From the NCBI RefSeq assembly GCF_963675165.1, contig NC_087392.1, positions 1,689,001-1,753,000 of the forward strand: a DNA stretch of 64,000 nucleotides, given 5' to 3'. The position numbers and the translations under genes were made by a program. Below, piece after piece: positions 1 to 9,685 of this stretch (positions are counted from its first letter, which is position 1; every line of letters starts with the position of its first letter). Below the pieces are notes generated by a model, which had not been told where the DNA came from, did no database searches, and saw only the letters and a program-made list of their open reading frames with translations. This stretch comes from Halichondria panicea (Eukaryota; Porifera; Demospongiae; Suberitida; Halichondriidae).

Positions 1-8
1 TCTTGCAG

Positions 9-3000
9 AAGCCATCAACTCCCAAAGGTCAAGTTACAGGGAAAAGGTCTGTCATGTCAACAGTGCATTGCATGAATAATCATACTCTTTTCACTCATAG
101 TCTGAGAGCATTGGGGATATCTGATCCGCTGCCAATGATAAAGCCCAAAGTATCAGCAATCTCTCTCCTCACTAGCAACTATGACTCATGTGACCAGGTA
201 GTGAGTTTGTGTACACTCAGCTGAAAATCCTGTTTACCTTGACAATTCCTTTGCCTTTTGTTGATAATCCTGCTCAACAAATTTGGAGTCTTGACAAGTA
301 GAATTGTGCATATCGTATGCTGTAATAGGCATCATCAATGTCTCTTTCCTAGGACACGACTGATGTGGAGGATCTTCATGGCCACCTGGAAACAGAGGGT
401 TCTCTGGGGGAGTCGGATACAGGTCTAAACATTGTCAGTGTGGGCGTACCCTCTGGGAGGCGCACTCAACTCATAGTACGCAATGACATGACTGTCAATG
501 ACATGCTCAAGGTCATCTCTGAGGTATGTGCTTACTCAGCAGTACACTGCACCATAGAGTATGTAAGTATAATGGCGCTACTTTCTCAGAAGCATCATTT
601 GAATTGTGCTGACCACTATGTGAGGCTAAAGCTCTCAACAAGTGATGGCGTATATGGAATCATTCCGGACAAAGAGGAGTTTCTTGTTGACTTGGTGAGA
701 TCACCTTGTAAACACCTCAATCTCTACCTTAACCATGTCCACCTCTGCAGATGTACACAAGTATAGATGTATGCCAGAAATTGGTACACACAGTGACCTT
801 AACAAAGGACAACATTGATGCTCCTGCATTTGGTGACTACCATATTCTCTCATTGATTGTTCACACTGTTTTAACATGCAGGTATGAACCTCACTCCCTA
901 CTGGGGTGAAGATGAGAGCTTGGGTTCTGTTACTGTGACAGCAGTACAAGATAAAACAGTCGCTCAGAGGGAGCGATTGAACATTGGAGATGAAATAATG
1001 CTCGTTAATGACACTAGTATCACTGAACTGGGCTGGAGTCAACTGGAAAACTTGCTCCATTCGGCCACCACCCTCTCTCTAACTGTACGGACATGCTTCA
1101 TTGATCCACCTCTGTCCAGTAACACAGCGGCACAGATGATGGACAGTCTGATATGCCCTGCCCCGCCCACATCAGGCCATCCAGAACTCTCTGTAGATAT
1201 GCTGAAACTACTAACTGTACCCAATCCCGATTGTGAGAAAAGCATACCTTAAGTTTAACAACCTGTTTATTGTACAATGTACCTCCTCTTCACAGCTGAC
1301 AATGGCCTCTCCTCTGGATCCACGCACGGTGTCTCTGGGGAGAATCTGGAACAGCTGATGAAGGTAAGATACCCACCCGTTCATTACAAGTTGGTATAAT
1401 GGCTATCCATTTGTTGGGTTCATAGCACTCCAAGGATATGTCAAAGTTGTTGCGTGTCTGGAAGATGCAGGATACTTCTGAAGACAGCTCTCCGTGGACA
1501 AAAGATGATAAGCTGAAGAAGAGTGCATCGGACTTGCTAGAAACCGAAGCTGAGTATATTAGAGTAAGAGTCTACTAGTCTACCTTGCTTGCTTCAATGC
1601 TGATCTCAATCCTCAGTATCTCAATGTACTACTGGAGCGCTACCTTCACCCACTTCAAGGGGAGACCATTCTTTCTAAGGAGGATGTAGGTCAACAAGTC
1701 ATGGCTTGATCGTGATACTATTGTTTGCTTAGGTGGAGATCCTGTGTGGCGATATCATTCAGCTCGTGGAGGTCCAAAAGGAGTTCTTCACTTTGCTAAA
1801 TGTATGCAACTTCTGTGTATATGTGTGTATGTGTGTGGTCAATGCTATTGCTGTACAGGAGTCGGTGTCCTTAGTGGAAAAGGATATGCAACCTTCAACT
1901 CTCAAGGTTAGTACGATGCATTTTATTCATTGTCTAATCTTCGTTTTCACTCTAGCAAATGGTAGAAGGAATTGCCAAAACATTTCTTGACCATCAAAGT
2001 CATTTTCGAGAGTACTGTACTTTCTGTGCTAGTCATCAAAAGGCTCAGGAACTCACTGGTAAATGATTAATCACACTCCTCCCTGTCCATGCTAGTACTG
2101 TGGTATTAATATATTGGTTGCAGCTCGAGTAGAGGACCAGCAGCTGCAAACGTTCCTAGAGGCTCGCAACCCTCAACAAGACACATCACTCAGCCTGAGC
2201 ACACTGCTGTCAAAGCCGATTGTGGTAATTTAAGTAATTGATAGCGTATGGGATGAATGGTCACTAGTTTAAAACTGCTCTAATTTACAGCGTATCTCAA
2301 GATACCCTCTCTTCATGGGAGCCATTCAGGACAGTATTGACAAGGAGAAGGAAGAGAGGAAATCAATTAAAAGTAATCACTAAAATTACGTGCACCTTGT
2401 GGTATATAATGTGCTGTAACAATTGTGCAGAGGCTATTCAAATGATGTCCACTGTGGCGAACCACATCAATGAGATGCAGAGAGTATGTGAGGCTTATCA
2501 ACTAGTGTTTGAGTCTATGTTGAAGTCATCTCAAATCACTGAGGTAAGTAAGACTGGCAGTACATTGTAGTACTAGACGGACTATTGTGTTCTTGGTGTG
2601 TAGGTTCAATTAAACATCAACATATCTGAGTTGAAATATTATGGGGAAGCCAAGTGGTTGAATCCGTCGGTGGAGAACCTCTCACGAGGGCTCAGGAAAG
2701 GTCAAGGTCCTGTAGTCAATTGTTTTGGTGAGTGTGGTAGTATTTTCAATACATAAAGTTGCGTACTTTTATGAATGTACGCCCACACAAACATACACCT
2801 CCACACATACAGTGTTTAAGTCTGTAATCATACTCATGTGCATTGAGAAGAGACAAAAACGTAAAGAAAGCAGGGTGAGATATTCTACGGTTTCAAGATG
2901 GTATTTGTGACATCGTATTTTCTTTAGGGATTGAGGGAAATCACTGTATTGGACGATGACATCAGATACAAAGCTTTGTTGCCGTCTGTCTACTGCAAAT

Positions 3001-3415
3001 TGCATGACCTTCCAAACTCAGATGGTACTGTTAGTTAATACTCTGCATGACTGTACTATATACGTGTGTTGTACAACACTACAGGAGTCTCCAATATGTG
3101 GCAGATACAATATCGGCCAAGGTCTGGTGCTATGGTGGGAAACAACTATCTATTTCGGAATGTGTACGTCATTAATTTTACTGTAACAGTGTACTAGTTT
3201 AAATGGACCACACTTTTTCACTCAGTGATTCTGAGGACAAGTTGGCGTTCATTCGATGGATAGACTATGTGACTACAGACCAGAGGAGGATGTACGGGAG
3301 CTCTGCGTGTAGTTCAGGACACTCCACCCCCACCCTCACATCCCCACACCACTCCCCCTCTCTCACACAGCTGCCAGCTCGACGAAATAGATCTCTCTCA
3401 CCACTCTCTCAATGA
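9..3415 (+). CDS. TIAM/Still-life-like Rac guanine nucleotide exchange factor (5' partial)
   Basis: Multi-exon 3' part of a Dbl-family RhoGEF; the first visible exon begins after a tcttgcag acceptor at the window edge. In order I read a Ras-binding-like (RBD) region (about 351-870), a PDZ domain (about 887-1250; core RLNIGDEIMLVND), a DH domain (about 1430-2545; TEAEYIR, then LLSKPIVRISRYPLF) and a PH domain (about 2600-3290; ends FIRWIDYVTTDQRR), followed by a short Ser/Pro-rich tail and a stop. The order RBD-PDZ-DH-PH is that of TIAM1/2 and fly Still life, which activate Rac at the plasma membrane. The N-terminal PH-CC-Ex module of that family would lie upstream of the window. The gene converges on SPATA4 with about 145 bp between stops. 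The family call rests on domain order and sequence feel, not an alignment; which paralogue it is cannot be decided here. Confidence 0.8.
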
Positions 3416-3559
3416 CTGTTCCTTTAATTTGTAAATCATGACTGTTCATCTGTTTTAACTATTAAGTATAATTATAATATATGTCAAACATCAAGAGTTT
3501 AAGTTATGAATACATTTGTACCATACAATAATTTTACTATACATACGAGAGATTAATAA

Positions 3560-4687
3560 TTAAGACATAGTTGGTTTTAGTCTCTGTTCTACTTCAATCT
3601 CCTTGATGGTTTCGTCCTGTTTGTCTACATCCCTGGCATTGGCTTTGGGCAGAGTTTTCTTTCCATTTGTGGATGTTCGTATGCCAAAATGCTCTGTAAC
3701 CAATAGCAATAACTCCACCAGTCAGATCATCAATGCTTACCTGGGTGATTTTCTCTGTCTTGTTTCCGCTGTTTCACATGTGCTTCCATGATTGCTTGAG
3801 CCTGCACAGAAACAACAGTCGTTATGATGATGTCAGATGTACACATGTATTGAGAGCACACACCTTTTGTGTACTGAGGGTTCTGTCTGGTTTTGTGGTG
3901 AGCTCTGTATTAGCTAGGTTGTTCTTGATGGACTGTATAAGTAGGTCAGGGTAGTCAGCACAATGTACACACAAGACAGATAATAATGGTGGATTTTATG
4001 CTTTAATTTTAGTGTATCTTGTACAGAGCTTCTAAATAACTACAGAAAGACACGTTAACATTCACAATCTGTTACCTGAGCAGTTGTGGACCTAGCATGA
4101 AGAGGTAGCTGTGACTGGTAGGAGCTGTCACTGAAGTCAGTGGGGCAACCCTTGGCTGGCAGGTAGTGTAACCTATGGGAGGAGAAACAGAATCCTTTCT
4201 GTTTAGAATGCTATCCACACATGCGCACTTACACTTTGTGCGTGAGGAGGGTGTACATTCTCTCCAGGAGTGAGAAAGCTGCACCAGGCTTACAGTGTAT
4301 CGTTCCTTCAATCACATCCTTAGCTATATCAAGCTGTTCTTTGATGAAAAACTGTGACAAAACAGCGACCCTTTATGTACAGTACTAGAAAGTGAAGTAT
4401 GAATGACCTCACCCTCTCGAGTTGCTGCCAGTTTCCAAGTTTTGTCTGAATTGAGGTACCGTTGGAGAAGGAGTGCATTTGAATGTCCTGAGGATAATAC
4501 CAACCCACTATCTCAGCTAGCAGGTAGCCATTGGAAAAATCTCTGCAGCATATGACAGAGGGTATATAGCTTGAGTTAGAGTTAGCAGCAATGTTAAATC
4601 TACACCTCACCTCCTCACATTTCTGATGGGATGAGTGAGATCCAAGCTTTGCAGCCATTTAATCACTTCTCTTGGTAACCCACTCAT
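3560..4687 (-). CDS. SPATA4: Spermatogenesis-associated protein 4-like CH-domain protein
   Basis: Six or so exons on the minus strand, about 250 codons. The start codon gives [17 protein letters not shown], the typical opening of SPATA4, followed across a splice by [12 protein letters not shown] and [11 protein letters not shown], the calponin-homology-like (CH_2/DUF1042) fold shared with SPEF1. Later exons give [12 protein letters not shown] and [13 protein letters not shown], also conserved in SPATA4, and the end reads RLKPTMS. The family is associated with cilia and sperm flagella in animals. It is divergent from MANEA, with 261 bp between start codons, and convergent with the TIAM-like gene. 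Exon limits in the C-terminal half are approximate. Confidence 0.85.
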
Positions 4688-4948
4688 TCCTTGAGCTTCA
4701 GAGAAACTGTACTGTTTCCATGGAGATGCCTCAAGCCAAGCCTCAATAGCTGTTTCAGAGCTTGTTCTAACGACGATCTTTCACCTAGGAGGTACAGGTG
4801 GGAGTGGCTCAGCTCTTGCAAAATGGACAAAATTTTGCTGAGACATGAAGCTGACCGGAGGTCCTAGCATGTAAGTAAGTAATTGTAGGCAATAAATAAG
4901 AGATAATCATACCTTTCCTACACACACAGGTACGTATAGATCTATGCA
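4688..4948. promoter_or_regulatory. Divergent intergenic region of SPATA4 and MANEA with a candidate 5'UTR intron
   Basis: The 261 bp between two divergent start codons must hold both promoters. On the plus strand a good donor (gcat|gtaagt, intron from 4871) and an acceptor (cacacacag ending at 4929) define a 59-nt candidate intron in the MANEA 5'UTR, 19 nt before its ATG. No clear TATA box is seen. Confidence 0.5.
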
Positions 4949-6370
4949 ATGAGGGTACTTCAAGTGCGTGTGTTGCTCTTACTCTGTTTGGTTTACTTGA
5001 GTCTGGTCGCGCTCATCTACCATTACTGGAGGAGCACTGGTCTGGACAACAGCATCGACATACTGTTTGACTCCCCGGGTGAGGGGAAGTCCCCACAAGT
5101 TTCCAACAATGAGATTGTCCAGTTTAACTTCAGGCGAGGGAGCATACACCTCGGCATCGACAATGCAACCACCCCTCAAGCAAGTGACACTACTAATCTG
5201 CCAAGTGATACCCTGGACAACTCTAAGGAGGATGACACATCCCTTGATTTATCTAAGGAGGATGACACATCCCTTGATTTATCAGGCCTGAGCCCTCCTA
5301 ACTATTGTCTCCATACATTTTATTACATGTGGTATAGGAACGAAGATACTGATGGAGGCTACATGCATTGGAACCACCGATACCTTCCTCACTGGAAGGA
5401 AGACGTTAGCAAACGCTACCCTAAAGGGCGTCACGAACCACCCAATGACATTGGAGCTAGCTTCTATCCAAAACTAGGTCCCTACAGCTCGAAAGATCCA
5501 CTCACCATGAAGACACACATGTACCAATTGCGGCAGGCCGAAGTGGGTGTGGTTTCAGTGTCATGGTACCCCAAGGGAATATCAGATGATGAAGGAGGAC
5601 CCCCTGATGAGTTGATGTCACAATTATTGGACATTGCTCTCAAGTATTCAATAAAAGTCACCGTACACATTGAACCATACAAGAACAGAACTCCTCTCAG
5701 CGTGCGAAATGACCTAGAATACATTCACAAGCAATACGTCAATCACCCTGCCTTCTACAAGCTATCAAGACGCGCTAATGACCGGGCTCTCCCCTTAATC
5801 TATGTGTATGACTCTTACTTGAGCCCCGCTAAAGAGTGGAACAAAATATTCACGGCTAGTGGATCTGACACAATTCGTGGGAGAGAAATAGACTCAATCG
5901 TTTTAGGACTGTTGGTGGAGGAAAGACACAAGCAAGATATCCTGCAAGGGGGATTCGATGGATTTTACACATACTTTGCTTCAGATAGGTTCAGTTACGG
6001 GTCTACCATCAAAAACTGGGAAGGTTTGGAGAAATTCGCCCGTCAAAGAAAACTGATATTCATTCCAAGTTTCGGGCCTGGGTATAATGATGAACGTGTT
6101 CGTCCATGGAACAAAAGAAACAGCAAATCTCGGCAAAATGGCTCCTACTACAGAAAGATGTTTGATGCAGCTACACTAAGAGCTCATACCCCACAAAGCA
6201 GCTCAAAGATTGTTTCACTGACATCTTTTAATGAGTGGCATGAAGGTACACAAATCGAACCAGCTATACCCAAGCTCTATGGCAACTACACTTATATTGA
6301 CTACACTCCCAATGGACCGGATTTTTATTTGCAACTCACAAGAGAGGGTTCTAAAAAGTTGGTGTGCTAA
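4949..6370 (+). CDS. MANEA: Glycoprotein endo-alpha-1,2-mannosidase (GH99)
   Basis: Intronless 473-residue ORF. Residues about 7-27 are a hydrophobic signal-anchor (LLLLCLVYLSLVALIYHY), then a low-complexity stem, then the GH99 catalytic domain from about residue 118 (CLHTFYYMWYRNEDTDGGY) to the end. The hallmark motif SFNEWHEGTQIEPAIP, carrying the conserved acidic residues of the family, is intact near residue 425. The enzyme cleaves glucosylated mannose from N-glycans in the Golgi as a type II membrane protein, which fits the topology seen here. Length matches the animal family. The stem contains a perfect 30-bp direct repeat. An uninterrupted CDS is unusual beside its multi-exon neighbours, although the 5'UTR may hold a short intron. 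Confidence 0.95.
   Translation: MRVLQVRVLLLLCLVYLSLVALIYHYWRSTGLDNSIDILFDSPGEGKSPQVSNNEIVQFNFRRGSIHLGIDNATTPQASDTTNLPSDTLDNSKEDDTSLDLSKEDDTSLDLSGLSPPNYCLHTFYYMWYRNEDTDGGYMHWNHRYLPHWKEDVSKRYPKGRHEPPNDIGASFYPKLGPYSSKDPLTMKTHMYQLRQAEVGVVSVSWYPKGISDDEGGPPDELMSQLLDIALKYSIKVTVHIEPYKNRTPLSVRNDLEYIHKQYVNHPAFYKLSRRANDRALPLIYVYDSYLSPAKEWNKIFTASGSDTIRGREIDSIVLGLLVEERHKQDILQGGFDGFYTYFASDRFSYGSTIKNWEGLEKFARQRKLIFIPSFGPGYNDERVRPWNKRNSKSRQNGSYYRKMFDAATLRAHTPQSSSKIVSLTSFNEWHEGTQIEPAIPKLYGNYTYIDYTPNGPDFYLQLTREGSKKLVC
5222..5281 (+). repeat. Perfect 30-bp in-frame tandem duplication in the MANEA stem
   Basis: Positions 5222-5251 and 5252-5281 are identical and encode SKEDDTSLDL twice. The perfect identity suggests a recent duplication; it lies between the membrane anchor and the catalytic domain, where length is probably tolerated. 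Confidence 0.95.
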
Positions 6371-6543
6371 ATGTTTCATTCTTTAAAATTCTTTATAACA
6401 CATTTGTGTGTGCACGTATCTTTATACATTGTATCAGACAGCATATTGAACAACTGAATACACACACACAATAAGATTCATAAACAGCGCACACATAGCA
6501 CCGTACTATAGTCGGTACACAGTTCTAGTTCAGTTCAGTTTCT

Positions 6544-8023
6544 TTACTGATAACCCTGCTGCCTGTAAGCATACTGCTGTGCTGATGAAGGCCTCGGTGG
6601 CTGGTTTTGATAGTAGTAGCCAGCTTGTGGTTGAGGGGTTGCAGTGGCCGGATTGGGAGGGTATTGCGTGGGAGTGTGCATCTGTGAGGACGGTGTGGGT
6701 GGTGTGGGAGCGGGGGCGGACTGTGGGTAGCCACTTTGTGTAGGAGGGTAGGCTTGTTGGCCAGTGCTGTATCCCGGTTGCTGTTGCTGTTGTTGTTGTT
6801 GCTGTTGGTCACCGTAGAAACTTGGGTTGACTTGCCCCGTCTGTTGCTGTGTCACTTGCCCTGGACCCATCTGCGGCGGATAGCGAGACTGCTGATTGGG
6901 GGGTTGAGATGTCAGAAAATCGGTGGAGCTCCCCTGAGCAAAGAACTGGGATGTGGAACTCTGTTGTGAAGTAGCTGTAGAGAATTATACACATATAATA
7001 ATAGGCACAGGCATTGGCTCTAACTGAGCTGATGTTATATGCACTTACAAGGTATTTGAATAATAGCTGAGGTGTAATATCTTACTAGGGGCCTACACAC
7101 TTAGTCACATACCTGGAGCAGCAGGTTGTGATGATGTTGGCTTTAGTGGGTCAAAAATTCCCAGGCTACCAGTGGGAGCTGTCTTAGGATTGCTGTCATC
7201 TACAACAAAACACAAACACCTACATCATCACATTCACACAGCACCAACCATATGTTAGCTAGGGTGTGTTACAAGTATAATACTAAGAACAGAGTATCTA
7301 TGATGGACCACACACCTGTCCTAGCAACAGATGACATGTTGGAACTGGGTGCACTCTGCTTGATGGTATCAGGAGCCTTGGGAGTGCTCGATACTGGGAT
7401 AGCGTTGGTCGTGCCTCCTGATTTACTAGAGGCTCCGTCCAGAGCATTAAGGAGGGTGTTGACCTTGTTTCGTATGGTCACCAGCTCTGTCCTGACCTCC
7501 TGAACCTCTGAGGCATCCAGTGTAGGCAGAGGCACTTTACCATGCACTGAAGGGAGGGAGAGAGATAGTGATGCAATGGACACCATGGGAAAGGAAAGAT
7601 GAACTCACCATATATCTTTATTTTGAGCTGACGACAGATTTGCTTGGCCAAGTTCAGGTCAGAGGAGTCAGAGATTGTTATATAGTCACCCTCTATGAGA
7701 GAAAACAAGGAACATTATAGTCATATCACAATCGGCCAACAAAACAATAGCGCTATTGTCATAGACGCTAGATACTACAGATCATTGTGAAAGCTCGTTT
7801 TACCTTCATCACAATACTTGAGTGTGACCTCGTCCGTGTTGTTCAGTTTGCCTTTGTACACTCGTTGTAGCATGAGAAGAAGCTCGTCATAAGTGATGTC
7901 TTCGTTGTGAATGGGCACTCTTCTGAAATCATCACCCAGACGTGCCTTGATCATCAACTTTCCACTCAGATCCATTGGTAGAAAAGAGAAAGTACCGTCT
8001 TTCTGTCCTCTACTGGAGCTCAT
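6544..8023 (-). CDS. TFG: TFG (Trk-fused gene) homologue, PB1-domain COPII-assembly protein
   Basis: Minus-strand gene of about five exons. The N-terminus ([14 protein letters not shown]...) leads into a PB1 domain spread over two exons ([19 protein letters not shown], then [20 protein letters not shown] with the OPCA-type acidic motif). A short helical segment follows ([20 protein letters not shown]), then a long Pro/Gln/Tyr/Ser-rich tail with ten consecutive Gln and repeated YPP/GYPQ motifs, ending AYRQQGYQ. This is the layout of TFG, which organises ER exit sites with Sec16 and Sec31; the tail resembles its phase-separating prion-like region. It is divergent from MPC2, with 190 bp between starts, and convergent with MANEA. 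Confidence 0.9.
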
Positions 8024-8213
8024 GACTCTTCAAAAGCACATACAAGAGGGTTGATGTCGATGATGATGACTTGACAGCTTTTACAGTGAGAACTAGAACA
8101 GGAAGTCACAAGACAAACTTGGACACTCCTACTATTGACCTTTCTCTTTGACCCCAGAGCAACATAAACAAACAAACGTAAAACTTTCTCTAGCTCTAGC
8201 TCTACATCATATC

Positions 8214-9452
8214 ATGGCTACTCGTTTTCTCAATCACCCAGCAGGTATGTTGCTAGCTCACTGACCACTGTGAAACCTTTGTCACTTGCTGAAATTTCTA
8301 TGCAGGTCCCAAAACCATATTTTTCTGGGCACCGGCTTTCAAGTGGGTGAGTGAATTGTTTATTATTATACACTAGACTATGACAGTTAAAATTGGTTGT
8401 CAGTGATCCTAGATACACTACCTGATATACTAAAGATGGTCGTAATTCTTGGTAATTGTTATTATTTTTATTATTATAATTATGCCTCGTGCGCATGCGC
8501 AACCGAGGTATACGGTAGTGTGTTTGTGTGTGCGTGTGTGTTTGTGTGTGCGGGTGTGTGTGTGTAGACTGCTACAGCTGCTTAAGGATCAATGAAGTGC
8601 AAGTAAGAGTTTCTATAGGCTTCTAGTCATGTTTTCTTGGTCGTGGATTTGCAAAATAATGCTTCGTTCTTGAGTTATGCCTAGTTTTTTGCTTACTTGG
8701 AATGCCATTGCAGAAAAGTGCGTAGCGAAACTTGTCCATGGAGTGTTACTACTCTACTTAGTAGTTAGCTCTGCACTAGAACACTAGCTATTGGTAGCTG
8801 CAACAGTGAGAAGAGAGCTGCAAGGCTCTGCTGCTACTAGCAGCCATTCAGACTTGGACTTTTGGCATCGATCGTTTTTAACAACAATCATTCCCACTGG
8901 TTGAGTTTCTCTGTTCTGCATGCAGCAAAATTTTATAACATCATGATGTGTGACAGTGTAATAGCTATATAGCTGTAGCTTTATGTTATGTAGCTTTGAC
9001 ACCTCCACCGAGGCATCAGCACCAGTGGTGCTTTCATTATTATAGTTTTTAATTTGTTACATTCCCCCATGCAGGGTCTTGTAGTAGCTGGTCTGGCTGA
9101 CATGCAGAGGCCTGCAGATAAGCTGAGTGTCTCCCAGTCCTCTGCTCTGGCCGCAACTGGGGCCATTTGGTCTCGCTACTCTCTGGTCATCACCCCAGTC
9201 AACTACAACCTTTTTGGTGTCAACATCTTTGTGGCCATGACTGGGTTCTATCAACTCTACAGAATTTGGAAGTAAATTGTCTTCCCTCCACACATACACA
9301 CACACATTTACGCTAAATTCAAATTTCGAGCAAATATTCCTTTTCCCTGAATGTCAGTAATAGAGCTTTGCAGATAATTATGATTTTCCTCTTCTCCCTG
9401 CAGCCACAAGAAGGAGCAAGCAAAGACTGAGAGCGAACCAAAATCTAGCTAG
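8214..9452 (+). CDS. MPC2: Mitochondrial pyruvate carrier 2
   Basis: Four exons (8214-8244, 8306-8346, 9075-9271, 9404-9452), all with GT-AG borders and continuous frame. The product, about 105 residues, begins MATRFLNHPAGPKTIFFWAP and continues FKWGLVVAGLADMQRP, LSVSQSSALAATGAIWSRYS and ITPVNYNLFGVNIFVA, the diagnostic MPC2 blocks covering its membrane helices, and ends with a short charged tail. It forms the heterodimeric inner-membrane pyruvate importer with MPC1, whose gene lies at 34955-35596 in this same window. Intron 2 (8347-9074) is mostly filled by a repeat element. Confidence 0.95.
8492..9015. mobile_element. MITE-like element with palindromic CpG-rich end, inside MPC2 intron 2
   Basis: The left edge (ttatgcctcg...) and the right edge (...ccgaggcatc) form about 9-10 bp of terminal inverted repeat. 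Immediately inside the left edge is a near-perfect palindrome, cctcg-tgcgcatgcgca-accgagg, with an NRF1-like core. The interior has a TG-rich stretch and no ORF. A short non-autonomous DNA element is the best reading; only one copy is seen here and its borders are approximate. Confidence 0.5.
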
Positions 9453-9685
9453 ACAAGACTACAGTCCACATGCACATGTATACCCGCACATTTATATACT
9501 ATAGAGTGTCTGTAAAATGCAACAAAAAGATGTTTTTTTTAGTGGTACTGGTACAAGCAGATTGCTGCAGACCAGCCCCACCCACCTTATTCTGTCACGC
9601 CCAGCAAAGGAAGCCATGTGTGGAGTCCACCATAAATCATCTTCACACCATTGCATTGAAAAATCACACTACACTCTGATATGGT

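Noticed and set aside
1733-1990. Separate short genes suggested by single-exon ORFs within 365-3415
   Set aside because: Each contains one exon of the DH/PH region joined by GT-AG introns; together they form one RhoGEF.
6736-6969. Leu-rich plus-strand ORF opposite TFG
   Set aside because: Poly-Leu run is the complement of the TFG CAG/CAA (poly-Gln) tract.
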